A program made the position numbers and the translations under genes. The notes below the pieces were generated by a model. The model was not told the origin of the DNA, did not search any database, and worked only from the letters and a program-made list of their open reading frames with translations. 64,000 bases of DNA from JACADW01 sp963747985. Its GTDB lineage: Bacteria; Acidobacteriota; UBA6911. Positions 35,985 to 47,700 of the stretch are shown here, one piece after another (position 1 is the stretch's first letter; every line of letters begins with the position of its first letter). The stretch is taken from NCBI GenBank assembly GCA_963747985.1, contig CAVVHG010000003.1:62001-126000 (forward strand). Reading direction: 5' to 3'.

Positions 35985-36245
35985 GCTTCTCCGGCGCCCC
36001 TTCCGGGGCGCGTTCCTCTTCTGCATGCTGATCCGGGGCTTCGCCCTGGTCACCTCCGGCTGCATCTCTTCGGCCCCTGCCGGGGCCTTCCGCACCGACA
36101 GCGCTCCGCCCTTTTGCGGCGCCCATCGGAAGCCCGTCGTCGGGCGCGTGCCCCGTCCCGGCAGAGGCGGGAGACAACAGCCGCGGGTGAACGGAGCGAA
36201 CCCGGGGGCAGGGAGCGACATTATTGCTGAGCCCTGGAAGGGCGA
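35985..36245. repeat. GC-palindrome-rich intergenic element
   Basis: A perfect stem GCGCCCC/GGGGCGC around TTCC (35994-36011) is followed by GGGGCTTCGCCC at about 36035 and GGCCCCTGCCGGGGCC at about 36080-36095. Further GC stems lead to a terminal segment reading GAGCCCTGGAAGGGCGA. It resembles the mirror-type elements but with different stems. Its right end overlaps the last codons of the acyltransferase gene. Confidence 0.6.
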
Positions 36246-37213
36246 AGGACATCTCGCCCTTGCGCGTTGACCTTCGAGAGGAAGCGATCGAGCTCTGCGG
36301 GGGAGAGGGAATAGGGATCGGGGCTTCCGGGCAGCTGATTCTTCCACCTCTTGTGCCCCCACAGCCAGGAATCAGGGTGTTCCCGGACGATTGCCTCGAG
36401 GGCCCTGTTGAAGATCTGCGTGTTCACCTCGACGTCGCGGTCCTCGTTTCCCGTCCGGACCAGGTCGAGGTGGGGAAGGAACTTCATTTTGTAGCGCCCG
36501 TTCCTCATGGGAGTGAGGAAGACGGGGACGACCGCCGCGTCCGTGTGCAGCGCGAAGCGTGCCACGGACGAGGAAGTGGCGGCAGGTACACCGAAGAAAT
36601 CGGCAAAAACACCCTCCTGCAGGGTGGTGTTCTGATCCATCAGGATCCCTACGTCGCCGCCGGAATTCAGCGCCTTGAGCGTTTGGCGGGCCGCGTTCTT
36701 TTTCGATATCACCCTGTTGCCGGGCAGTTCGCGCATGCGAAGCAGGTACGCTTCAAGCGCGCGATTGTCGAGCGGCCGCGTCACGAAGCTCAACGGGTAG
36801 CCGTACACGCAATGCGCTGCGGGCAGCAGTTCCCAGGCGCTGAAATGCCCCGTGAGATAGAGCACTCCCTTGCCACGTGAATGAGCCGCGAGGTAGTTGC
36901 CGAGGCCGTTTTGAGGGTCGTATTCGACGAGCGAAGGTATCGTGTCGCGCCTCAGAAGTGGCATCCGGCTTATCTCCAGCAGGTTCCGTCCCGTGTGCTG
37001 GAAACTGCGGCGGGCGATGCGGCGGCGTTCGGCGGGGCTGAGTTCAGGGAAGGCGATCCTCAAGTTGACGTCGGCTATCCTGCGGTGATACCCGTCGAGG
37101 TAGTACACCAGGCATGCCAGCAGGTCCAGAAACGGGTGGGCAATTATCCGGGGAACGATGCGAAACAACAGCAGCGCCGCGCGACAGATGAGGTAGACGA
37201 AGTAGGATTCCAA
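36221..37213 (-). CDS. LpxL/HtrB-type lysophospholipid acyltransferase
   Basis: This membrane-associated late acyltransferase of lipid A or a related lipid has 330 residues. The catalytic HX4E motif is HFSAWE, followed by RPLDNRALE, DQNTTLQEGVFADFFG and an acceptor-side TPMRNGRYKMKF. An N-terminal hydrophobic helix anchors it. The start is TTG at 37213. The last 15 or so codons run into the palindromic element, so the C-terminus may have been rewritten by the repeat. It is divergent from the next gene. Confidence 0.88.
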   Translation of the reverse strand: MESYFVYLICRAALLLFRIVPRIIAHPFLDLLACLVYYLDGYHRRIADVNLRIAFPELSPAERRRIARRSFQHTGRNLLEISRMPLLRRDTIPSLVEYDPQNGLGNYLAAHSRGKGVLYLTGHFSAWELLPAAHCVYGYPLSFVTRPLDNRALEAYLLRMRELPGNRVISKKNAARQTLKALNSGGDVGILMDQNTTLQEGVFADFFGVPAATSSSVARFALHTDAAVVPVFLTPMRNGRYKMKFLPHLDLVRTGNEDRDVEVNTQIFNRALEAIVREHPDSWLWGHKRWKNQLPGSPDPYSLSPAELDRFLSKVNAQGRDVLRPSRAQQ

Positions 37214-37233
37214 TGTGCTGCTTCCCGGTGCGA

Positions 37234-37242
37234 TGCTATACT
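37234..37242 (+). promoter_or_regulatory. Extended -10 promoter of the 37275 gene
   Basis: TG at 37234-37235, one base, then TATACT at 37237-37242 form an extended -10 element. There is no good -35 box. The leader to ATG 37275 would be about 26 bases. Confidence 0.4.
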
Positions 37243-37274
37243 TCAGCTCTCAAATCCCTGCTTCGAGCCATACG

Positions 37275-37967
37275 ATGATCTCGCCGGCAACCCGCTGCGA
37301 ACCGCCTCGCCTCCGCTCCCGGTCCCCGGTGGTGGCCCTGCTCCTCGTCGGGCTGGCCTCTACACTCCTGGCAGGCTACAAAGCCCGTTCGTGGCAGATC
37401 CGGGGAGCCGACAGTTACGCTTCCAGGCTGGTCAGCGAAGGAGTGACGATCGCCGTGGAACCGCTGTTTCGAGACGACCTCGCCGCCGTTGTGTTTGACA
37501 AGAACGACATCGTGACCCGGGGGATTATCCCCCTCGCAGCGGTTATTTTCAACGGCAACGACTTCCCGGTGAGGGTCGATGCGGAAAGCATCGAGTTGAT
37601 AAACGGAGACGACCGCCTTCACACTCTCCAGCCCGGGGAAGTGGTGGCGCGTGTCTTCAAGAAGGGCAGCAAAGGTAACTGGATCCCGAATCCGATCCCG
37701 AAGGTGCCCACCGGCGACGGCCAGAACGAGGAAGCACTCATGGACTTCGAACATAAGTTCCTCGGCGGCAAGATAATCCCGGCGCGTGCCACCGGGGGTG
37801 GTTTTCTTTATTTTTCTCTTCCTTCGAATGATCCGGGTGGTTACCTTCTCGCCTCCCGCGTGTACATCCCCGAGGTCTATCGCGACGACACGGGGAGCCA
37901 GATGATCTTCTTCGAGATCGATCTCAAGCCCGCCATAGAAGCAGCACCCCCGCGTCCCCGCAAGTAA
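37275..37967 (+). CDS. Unknown membrane-anchored protein
   Basis: The product has 230 residues. A basic N-terminus is followed by one hydrophobic segment (VVALLLVGLASTLLAGY), then a predicted extracytoplasmic beta-rich region (IIPLAAVIFNGNDFPVRVDAESIELINGDDRLHTLQPGEVVARVF) and a Pro-rich end. The phrase about an internal value with adjustable extra contacts resembles domains that bind or decorate membrane proteins, but I recognise no family. ATG 37215 is in frame upstream and would start before the promoter. Confidence 0.65.
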   Translation: MISPATRCEPPRLRSRSPVVALLLVGLASTLLAGYKARSWQIRGADSYASRLVSEGVTIAVEPLFRDDLAAVVFDKNDIVTRGIIPLAAVIFNGNDFPVRVDAESIELINGDDRLHTLQPGEVVARVFKKGSKGNWIPNPIPKVPTGDGQNEEALMDFEHKFLGGKIIPARATGGGFLYFSLPSNDPGGYLLASRVYIPEVYRDDTGSQMIFFEIDLKPAIEAAPPRPRK

Positions 37968-38000
37968 GTCCCGGGCTCACCCTGGAGATACGATGAACGA

Positions 38001-38062
38001 TGGGTGAGGCGGCTTTTCAAGCCGCCGGGGCGTCACGTGGGGCGGGTTTTGAACCCGCCCAT
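38001..38062. repeat. Two-hairpin intergenic repeat, copy C
   Basis: GGCGGCTTTTCAAGCCGCC (38008-38026), the shared GGGGCG junction, then GGCGGGTTTTGAACCCGCC (38040-38058). Both stems are perfect here, making this the best-preserved of the three copies (others at 3754 and 12801). It lies ahead of the 38108 gene. Confidence 0.8.
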
Positions 38063-38107
38063 GATCGTTGATTGTGTCCGTGTACCCTCCTGCCGATAAA
38101 GGAAGCC

Positions 38108-39511
38108 ATGAGTGCTCGTCATGGCGTCCAGGCAAAAGGGGAAGCTGTTGCCCCCACTCTGCGGCCGGAATCGGCCGGCGGCGCCAGGAAGCTCTCGCAC
38201 TGGATCGATAGCATCCAGGCTTCGGGCCGGCTGGACGACCTGGCACATCTGGAGATCTGGTTGAGGGCGCTGGCCGCGTTCTTCAATCCGGAACACATTC
38301 CCCTTACGGTCACAGAGCGTGCCGACATCACTGACCGCAGTTTCGCTGCTGAGGCGTATATCGCACGGCGAGCCATCCAGGCGGCGGAGCTCCGTGCGGC
38401 GAACCTGCTGACGCCGGTTCCTGACAGCCGGGAACGAACGGCAGACGGGGCCGGCGTATCCGGCCCGCGCCGCGCCCGCGGCAGATCAGACGCGCTGCCG
38501 GCACCGGAGCATCAGGCGCCTGTCGACAGCCTGATGCGGCTGCTCGAAATACTGAATGACCTGCGAGTCCTCCTTGACGCCTTTCCGGCCCCTCGCCACT
38601 TCCCGTACCAGCACTACCTTGCTCTCGGGAGACTCTACCTGCACAGCCTCAAGGACTGCCGCTATGTCGACATGCTGCTGGAGCAGAAATTCAAAGCGCA
38701 GTGCGACGTAGTCGAAAATGCGGCACTGAACACGCTCCTGCGGCGTATCGGGGAGGACCGGCTTCGACAGAACGTGGCCACGGTCCTGCTTCACCTGTTC
38801 CAGCTCCAGAGGCTTCTGCAATTGCCCGGTGCCGCATTCGGCGGCGAGGCGCCTTTGCGCCACTATCTCGCGGTCTTCGCCTTGCTGCATGGAGAGATGC
38901 AGTGCCTCAGCGCCTTCATCCGATCCCGATTCGGCAAGAAAGCCGATCTCACAACCCAGTTGCGTTCCACGATGGGATGGATATGCGAGTCGCTCAGGAT
39001 CGGCGCCCGGAGGGCTGTTGAGCACGAGCTTGCACTGGTTGCCGTCGAGCCCAGTGCGCCCGTGATCGCGTCGAAGATGGCCCGCTCATACGACCTCCTG
39101 CGGAGTTGCTTCCAGGGGTGCATCGTTTCGCTGGCGCAGACCTTTGAACCCTGGTTGGGATGGAATGACCTTTTCGCCGATTTGCCGGCGTCTGTGATCG
39201 CAGCACACAAGGTGCATCGCGATCTCTGGGATCTGCGTCTCTATGTGAAGTTTCTGATCGGCCGGAGCGATGTCTCCGATCTCGAGGGCCTGATGGAGAG
39301 ACTGGTGTCTTTCCGGGAGACGTGGCTTCAGTCTTTTGCCGACAGCGATTGGGGCGAATTCGAGCGCTTGTCCGGGGTGCTGATGCACGCCCGCAGCGAA
39401 AGGGAATTCCACGAAATGCTGTGCGGATTCCTGTCTTTTCTCGAAGCGCTTGCAGAGTGGGGGACTGCCCAGCCTGTGCAGGCAGTAGCAGGGCGGCAGG
39501 CGCAGCGCTGA
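38108..39511 (+). CDS. Unknown soluble helical protein
   Basis: The product has 467 residues, rich in Leu, Ala, Arg and Glu, with no signal peptide or membrane segment. A disordered Pro/Arg linker at about 110-155 (RTADGAGVSGPRRARGRSDALPAP) divides a small N-terminal domain from a long all-helical domain. The start at 38108 has AAAGGA seven bases upstream. I recognise no motif or family. Codon use looks like its neighbours, so recent transfer is not indicated. Confidence 0.7.
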   Translation: MSARHGVQAKGEAVAPTLRPESAGGARKLSHWIDSIQASGRLDDLAHLEIWLRALAAFFNPEHIPLTVTERADITDRSFAAEAYIARRAIQAAELRAANLLTPVPDSRERTADGAGVSGPRRARGRSDALPAPEHQAPVDSLMRLLEILNDLRVLLDAFPAPRHFPYQHYLALGRLYLHSLKDCRYVDMLLEQKFKAQCDVVENAALNTLLRRIGEDRLRQNVATVLLHLFQLQRLLQLPGAAFGGEAPLRHYLAVFALLHGEMQCLSAFIRSRFGKKADLTTQLRSTMGWICESLRIGARRAVEHELALVAVEPSAPVIASKMARSYDLLRSCFQGCIVSLAQTFEPWLGWNDLFADLPASVIAAHKVHRDLWDLRLYVKFLIGRSDVSDLEGLMERLVSFRETWLQSFADSDWGEFERLSGVLMHARSEREFHEMLCGFLSFLEALAEWGTAQPVQAVAGRQAQR

Positions 39512-39555
39512 TCGCAGCCGGATGCGGCTTTGAATCGAACGCCGTGGCTGGTCGA

Positions 39556-39564
39556 TGTTAATAT
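39556..39564 (+). promoter_or_regulatory. Extended -10 promoter of the 39598 gene
   Basis: TG (39556-39557), one base, and TAATAT (39559-39564) lie in an unusually AT-rich patch (TTAATATATTG) of otherwise GC-rich DNA. The leader to GTG 39598 would be about 27 bases. Confidence 0.4.
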
Positions 39565-39597
39565 ATTGTACGAGGTAACAGGGGGCGCGCTGCACCG

Positions 39598-40245
39598 GTG
39601 GGTAATGTCCATACCGGCGGCACGAACCCACATCGCTTTCAGAACCGTATGCGTTCCAGATGGGCAAAAGCATTCATTTGGTCGACCCTCGGGGGTGCTG
39701 CCGTAGGCGCAGCCGCCGTGCTGGCGGGCACACGCAGGCGGAAGCAGACGCCGGCGCTGAGATGCCAGCGAATCCCGGAGGAGTGCAGCCGCGTCGTACT
39801 CTGGACCGAAGCGTTCCAGGTGAAGGAGGAGGGCGCTGTTTACGCCTGTCATGACACGTACGTCCTGCAGGTCACGCCTTTCAGGGCATGGAGCGTGCTG
39901 GAACTCCCTTCGGAAGCGGGCCGGTCCGGTGCCGAAGGTTTGACCGTCTTCCACGTTACCCATCTGCGCGGTTGTGACGTGATCGACACGCAGGCACCCG
40001 TCGAGAGAGTGCTCGACCGTTACTACGGCACTATCGCACTGATCGATCCGAACGGGGAGCCCTGCGGACGAAACTGCCTTGCACGCGGTGGTGTGCTGCA
40101 AGTGGCAGAGTGCCTCGTGGGCGGTTCTGCCAACGGGGTCGAGACTGGAAATGTACGGCGTTCGGCAGCACCGATCCTCAATTTCCGCTTCGAATACGCA
40201 CCTGCCGGCATGCAAGCCCGGGAGTCGCCTGTCAAAGCGTCTTAG
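39598..40245 (+). CDS. Unknown single-pass membrane protein
   Basis: The product has 215 residues from GTG 39598; ATG 39649 gives 198 residues and places the membrane helix (FIWSTLGGAAVGAAAVLAGT) close to the N-terminus. Basic residues follow the helix (RRRKQ). The rest is a compact, probably beta-rich domain with several cysteines (RCQRIPEECSR, YACHDTYVLQ, GEPCGRNC). No family recognised. It stands alone between the 38108 gene and hisS. Confidence 0.65.
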   Translation: MGNVHTGGTNPHRFQNRMRSRWAKAFIWSTLGGAAVGAAAVLAGTRRRKQTPALRCQRIPEECSRVVLWTEAFQVKEEGAVYACHDTYVLQVTPFRAWSVLELPSEAGRSGAEGLTVFHVTHLRGCDVIDTQAPVERVLDRYYGTIALIDPNGEPCGRNCLARGGVLQVAECLVGGSANGVETGNVRRSAAPILNFRFEYAPAGMQARESPVKAS

Positions 40246-40361
40246 TCCTGCGTCCGGATTTCTGTTAAACTCTCTGCCTGTTTGAGATAACTCACCTGGC
40301 GGTCGTCGCCGGGCATGGCTGCGCGGAAACTGCGCAGGAACCGTAAAGGTGCACTCGGATC

Positions 40362-41663
40362 ATGACACAGGAGACGCTGCTGTACACCCTCCCGGGAACC
40401 CGGGACCTGCTGCCGGACGAGATTGGCCGCTGGCAGTTCACAGAACAGGCCGCTCGCGATGTCTTCGGAAGGTACGGCTTCAGGGAGATACGGACTCCGC
40501 TGATCGAAGCCACCGAGTTGTTTGCGCGCAGCATAGGCCAGGACACGGATATCGTCGGGAAGGAAATGTACACGTTCCGCGACCAGAGCGGCAAATCGAT
40601 CACGTTGCGCCCCGAGGCAACCGCTTCGGTGGTCCGTGCCTATGCGCAACATGCGATGTACCGCGCCGCCGGCACGTCGAAGCTTTATTATCTCGGCCCG
40701 ATGTTCCGCCACGAGAAGAAACAAAAGGGGCGGTGGCGGCAGTTCTTTCAGATTGGCGCCGAGGTTCTCGGTTCCGATCACCCGGCGATCGAGGTCGAGA
40801 CCATTGAGATGGTGATATCGCTCCTCGAAATGCTCGAGGTCAAGGTACAGCTGCTTGTGAACTCGGTGGGTTGCAGTCGGTGCAGGCCGCAGTATATCGA
40901 GCTCCTTCGTGCCGAGCTGCAGCGCGTGGCCGGCCAACTGTGCGAGGATTGCCGCCGCAGATCCGTGACCAACGCGCTGCGTGTCCTGGACTGCAAGGTC
41001 GAGTCGTGCCAGCCGTATATCGAGAAGCTTCCCCGAATCACCGACCATCTCTGCGAGGAATGCAGTCGGCACTTCAACCTTTTCCGCAAGTACTTGACGA
41101 TGGCGGCGATCCCATTCGAGGTGACACCCCGCCTGGTGCGCGGGCTGGACTATTACGTGAGGACGGCGTTCGAGATCGTCAGCGCCGGCCTGGGCGCGCA
41201 GAACGCCCTGGTGGGCGGCGGAAGGTACGACGGGCTCTCGGAAGTCCTCGGAGGCCCGCCCGTGAGCGGTTTCGGATTTGCGATGGGGCTGGATCGGCTT
41301 GTTATGCTCCTTCCCGAGAGCCTCTCGTCCAGGTGGGCTGAGACGACGGATCTGTTCCTGGCGTACATGGGAGACCAGGCATTTGAGCGGGCGCTCGAGT
41401 TGGCGCGCTCCTTCAGGCGCGAGGGCGTCCGCTGTGGCCTGGATTATGCCGGCGGCAGCCTGAAGAGCCAGCTTCGCCTGGCAAACCGGCTGAACGCGCG
41501 CCACGTCCTGATCATCGGCGAGGATGAGCTGACCAGCGGCCGATACCTGCTGAAGGATCTATCCGACTCTTCCCAGCGCCGGCTTGAACCTGCGGAGGTC
41601 ATCCGGCACATGAGAGCGCCCCGGACCGGTTTGCAGCAGGTCGCACCAGTCGACGGGGCGTAA
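40362..41663 (+). CDS. hisS: Histidyl-tRNA synthetase
   Basis: This class II synthetase has 433 residues. Motif 1 region GFREIRTPLIEATELFARSIG, TLRPEATASVVRAY, motif 2 MFRHEKKQKGRWRQFFQIGAEVLG, the His-specific LVRGLDYYVRTAFE and motif 3 GFGFAMGLDRLVML are all present, with a C-terminal anticodon-binding domain. A cysteine-bearing insert (CSRCRPQ, LCEDC, LCEEC) is typical of one bacterial branch. The site upstream is AAAGGTG. mutL follows after 35 bases. Confidence 0.96.
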   Translation: MTQETLLYTLPGTRDLLPDEIGRWQFTEQAARDVFGRYGFREIRTPLIEATELFARSIGQDTDIVGKEMYTFRDQSGKSITLRPEATASVVRAYAQHAMYRAAGTSKLYYLGPMFRHEKKQKGRWRQFFQIGAEVLGSDHPAIEVETIEMVISLLEMLEVKVQLLVNSVGCSRCRPQYIELLRAELQRVAGQLCEDCRRRSVTNALRVLDCKVESCQPYIEKLPRITDHLCEECSRHFNLFRKYLTMAAIPFEVTPRLVRGLDYYVRTAFEIVSAGLGAQNALVGGGRYDGLSEVLGGPPVSGFGFAMGLDRLVMLLPESLSSRWAETTDLFLAYMGDQAFERALELARSFRREGVRCGLDYAGGSLKSQLRLANRLNARHVLIIGEDELTSGRYLLKDLSDSSQRRLEPAEVIRHMRAPRTGLQQVAPVDGA

Positions 41664-41698
41664 ACAGCGGTCATGGGTGCTGCCGGTACGAGCCTCCG

Positions 41699-43555
<1,857 letters not shown>

Positions 43556-43569
43556 TAGTGGGCGCGCTA

Positions 43570-43790
43570 TGACGCGGGCCTTCAGCCCTTCCATGGTCCC
43601 CGTCAATGGATGCAAACCCGGGGCTTCGCCCCAGGCTGTTATAAGAACGCGCTTTCAGCGCTCAATACACTGTCTGAATACGGTGATGAGGGCCAAAGGC
43701 CCGCCCCATATCAGCCTGGGGCGGAGCCCCAGGAATTGCAGGCATAGACGAAGGAGGGCTGAAAGCCCGTATCATTGGAAGTCTTGAGAC
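43570..43790. repeat. Diverged mirror-type palindromic element
   Basis: The six hairpins are GGGCCTTCAGCCC-like (about 43576-43589), GGGGCTTCGCCCC (43620-43632), GCGCTTTCAGCGC (43649-43661), GGGCCAAAGGCCC (about 43690-43702), CCTGGGGC/GCCCCAGG (43715-43733) and GGGCTGAAAGCCC (about 43756-43768). The order and the linkers GGCTGTTATA and ATCAGCC match the 6801 array, but stem sequences differ in both arms and the core is only about 28 bases. It separates convergent mutL and accA. Confidence 0.75.
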
Positions 43791-43816
43791 AGCGCCGGCG
43801 CCGCGCACACAAACGT

Positions 43817-44704
43817 TCAGGTTGTCAGGGGTTCGACGGCACCCATACGTCGGAATTTCTGATACCGTGCCTCACGCAACTCCTCGCCTGACATGCCCAT
43901 CAACCGTTCGAGGGCCGGCTTGAGGCAGGCATCCAGCAGCTGTGCCGCGGCATCGTGGTTCAGGTGGGCCCCTCCCGGAGGCTCGTCGACGATCTCGTCG
44001 ATTACGCCGAGCGCCAGTAGATCCCGCGCCGTGATCCTGAGCGCGTTGGCCATCGCTTCGACGTGTTCCTGGTCCTTCCACAGGATTGCGGAGCACCCTT
44101 CGGGGGATATGACGCTGTAAATAGCGTTTTCGAGCATGAGGACGTGGTTGCCGACCGCGATCCCGAGTGCGCCGCCGCTCCCGCCCTCGCCGATGATGGT
44201 AACGACCACCGGTACGGTGAGCTTCGACATTTCCCGCAGGTTGTAGGCTATGGCCTCGGCCTGGCCGCGCTCTTCGGCCCCGATGCTGGGGTACGCCCCG
44301 GGAGTGTCCACCATTGTGAGGATCGGCCGCCTGAACTTCTCCGCCAGTCTCATCACCCTGAGTGCTTTGCGATACCCTTCGGGTTGAGCGCAGCCGAAGT
44401 TGCGGTACTGCCGCTGCTTAAGGTCGCGTCCCTTCTGCTGACCGATGACCATCACCTTGTGCCCGTGGTAGTCGGCCATGCCCGCGACGATAGCCGGGTC
44501 GTCGGAAAACCGCCGGTCGCCGTGAACTTCAGAGAAGTTCCTGAAGAGCCGCTCTATGTAGTCGAGAGAATAGGGGCGTTGTTCGTGACGAGCCAGCAGT
44601 GTGCGCTGCCATGCCGAGCCGACCTGCTCATTCTCATCCCGGAGTCGCTGGACTTCGGCGCGCAACCGGTCGAGTTCTGACTGCGGGGTCCCCTGATCAG
44701 GCAA
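43817..44704 (-). CDS. accA: Acetyl-CoA carboxylase carboxyltransferase subunit alpha
   Basis: AccA forms half of the carboxyltransferase that makes malonyl-CoA. The product has 295 residues with GQQKGRDLKQRQYRNFG, PEGYRKALRVMRLAEKF, VDTPGAYPSIGAEERGQ, GEGGSGGALGI and ENAIYSVISPEGCSAILWKD, all family segments. The start is TTG at 44704 with GAGGAAA eight bases upstream. It follows dnaE by 21 bases; the dnaE-accA order is known from other bacteria. Biotin ligase (birA) is at 10.9 kb. Confidence 0.95.
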   Translation of the reverse strand: MPDQGTPQSELDRLRAEVQRLRDENEQVGSAWQRTLLARHEQRPYSLDYIERLFRNFSEVHGDRRFSDDPAIVAGMADYHGHKVMVIGQQKGRDLKQRQYRNFGCAQPEGYRKALRVMRLAEKFRRPILTMVDTPGAYPSIGAEERGQAEAIAYNLREMSKLTVPVVVTIIGEGGSGGALGIAVGNHVLMLENAIYSVISPEGCSAILWKDQEHVEAMANALRITARDLLALGVIDEIVDEPPGGAHLNHDAAAQLLDACLKPALERLMGMSGEELREARYQKFRRMGAVEPLTT

Positions 44705-44725
44705 GTGCGTTTTCCTCGCGGACGC

Positions 44726-47700
44726 TTAGTTCATCAACTGAACTGATCCCGCTCCGCAAAGGGTCTCGATCTGGCGGATCAGCTCGGGACTCGACTTCAC
44801 CTTTACAAAGTCGGCGGACTGGATGGTAACACGAAAATCGTGGGGCTGGTACAACTCGACGTTGACTCCGGTCTCGCCGCGGTTCTTCGCGAAGAGCCGG
44901 TAGAGCTGGATGGCCGTGTCGGGCGCGACGTCGACCAGGGCGAGCCGCACCTGCATTACCCGGGCGTTGCGCTCCGCAAACCCCTGCAGCGGCTGGATGT
45001 CGGACGCGATGATCTTGAACGAATTCTCCTCCTCGGCTTCGAACCGGCCGGAGACCAATATGGGAGTGTCTGCTGTGAGGTAGGGTTCGAAACGTGCGTA
45101 ATCCTTCGGGAATACCACGGTTTCGACCGCGCCCGTCAGGTCCTCCAGGACGAACACCGCCATGAGTTCGCCCTTCTTTGTGCGCCGGGTCCGGAAATCG
45201 GTGACGATCCCGGCCAGCTTGCATTCCACACTCCGGCCGTCGCCGGCGAGCTCGGCAAGGTTCTTCTTTGTATGACGGGAGAGATCCTGCACGTAACGGT
45301 CGAGCGGATGGCCGGAGACGTAATACCCCAGGGTTTCCTTTTCGCATGCCAGGAGCTGGTCGTGCGGCCATTCGTCCAGAGGCGGCGCCACCGGGTCCTG
45401 CACCGCCGCTTCGCCCGAGGGCAGATCGATGAAGAGCCCCTTCTGTCCGCTCTGGCGGTCGCGCTGGAACTTCTGGCCGTGCTCTATCGCGCTGTCGGCG
45501 ATGGACATCAATTGCGCGCGGTTCCAGCCGAAGGAGTCGAAAGCGCCGCTCTTTATCAGGCTCTCGATCACGCGCTTGTTGACGGCCCTCGAGTCCACCT
45601 CTTCGCAGAACTGGTACAGATCTCTGAACCGTCCCTTCTCCTGGCGGAACTGGAGCATGGAGCGGATCGCCCCGCCGCCGACGTTGCGAATCGCAAGCAG
45701 CCCGAACCGGATGCTGCCGCCGACGGATCGGAAGTTCAGGTCGCTCTCGTTGATGTCCGGCGGCAGGACCGGGATGCCCATGTCCTTGCATTCGGCAATG
45801 TACATGACGATCTTGTCGGTCTTGCCGATTTCGCTCGATAGCAGGGCAGCCATGAACTGTACGGGGTAATGGACCTTCAAGTAGGCGGTCTGGTAGGCAA
45901 GCAGCGCGTAGGCCGTGCTGTGCGACTTGTTGAAACCGTACTGCGCGAACTGCTCCATGAGCTCGAAGACCTGGGTCGCGGTCTTTTCGGCGACCTTGTT
46001 CCGCCTGGCGCCTGCGAGGAACTTGTCCCTCATCGACATCATGGCGCTGGCGATCTTCTTGCCCATCGCCTTGCGCAGGATGTCAGCCTCTCCCAGCGAG
46101 AAGCCGGCCATCCGGCTGGCAATCTGCATCACCTGCTCCTGGTACACGATGACGCCGTACGTCTCTCTCAGGATCTCCTCCAGGACCGGGTGCGGATAGC
46201 GCACCTCGACCAGCCCGTGCTTGCGCCTGATGAAGTCCGGGATCATGTTCATCGGCCCGGGTCTGTAAAGCGCATTGAGCGCGATCAGGTCCTCGAACCG
46301 CTCTGGTTTCAGGCGTCTCAGCTCCGCCTTCATGCCGCCGCTCTCAAATTGGAAGATGCCGTTCGTACGGCCGTCGGCGAACAACTGGTACACCTGCGGG
46401 TCGTTCAAAGGGATGTCGGAGAGGTCGAGGTTAACCTGCTTTTCCTCACGAACCCGCGTCTCGGCGTCACTGAGAACCGTCAAGGTGGCCAATGCCAGGA
46501 AGTCCATCTTCAGCAACCCGATCGACTCGAGATCGGTCATGCTGTACTGCGTCGTGATTTCCTCCTTGGCCGTCTTGTAGAGAGGGACCAGCTCTATCAG
46601 CGGTCTGGGCGCGATCACGACTCCCGCGGCGTGTGTGGATGAATGCCGGGACACGCCCTCGAGCCTGCGAGCGATTTCGATCAGTTTGGCCACCTGCTCG
46701 TTCTTCTTCACCTCTTCCCGCAGGCGTGGTTCCTGGTCGAGCGCCTTGTCGATGGTCGCGTTCAGTTCGTTCGGAATCAGCTTGGCGATGCGGTCGACTT
46801 CGGCGTACGGGATGTCGAGGACCCGGCCGACATCGCGAATCACACCCTTGGCGGCCATGGTGCCGAAGGTGATGATCTGGCAGACGTTGTCCCTGCCGTA
46901 CTTGTTTGCCACGTACTCGATTACCTCGGCACGGCGGTTCATGCAGAAATCCATGTCGATATCGGGCGGCGCGATGCGTTCCGGGTTCAGGAAGCGCTCG
47001 AAAAAGAGGCTGTACTGGAGAGGGTCGATGTCTGTGATCCGCAGGCAGTAGGCCACCAGGCTTCCTACCACGGATCCTCGTCCCGGCCCGACCGGGATGG
47101 AACGGTCGCGCGCTGCCTTGATCAGGTCCCAGACGATGAGAAAGTAGCTCGAGAACTTCGTCCGCCGGATCATCTCGATTTCGGCATCAAGCCTCTCCCC
47201 GTAAGCGTCGAGGGAGTTCTTGAGCAGGCCGTCCGACGACAGGGTCTCGAGGTGTTTCCTGCGCTCGGCGAACCCGTTTCGCACCACCTTCTCGAAATAG
47301 CTGTCGGAGGTCTCCCCCTCCGGCACTTCGAACGGCGGAAGAGCCTCGGAGGTTTCGATCTTCAGGTTGCAGCGCTCGGCGATCTCGAGGCTGTTGCGCA
47401 GCGCCTCCGGGGTGTGGCTCCACAGCTTCTCCATCTCCTCAGCGGATTTGAAGTAGAACTGATCGGTGGCGTACCTGATTCGCTCGGTGTCGTGGATTGT
47501 CTTCCCGGTGCCGATGCACAGCAGGACGTCATGGGCCTCGTAGTCTTCCCGGCCGAGGTAATGCGAGTCGTTGGTGCAGACGACCGGAATGCCGCTGCGT
47601 TCGGAAATCTGCAGCAGAAGGGAATTGACGCGCTGCTGCGCCGGCAGGCCGTGGTCCTGCAGTTCCAGGTAGAAGTTGCCGCTCCCGAAGATGTCGCGCA

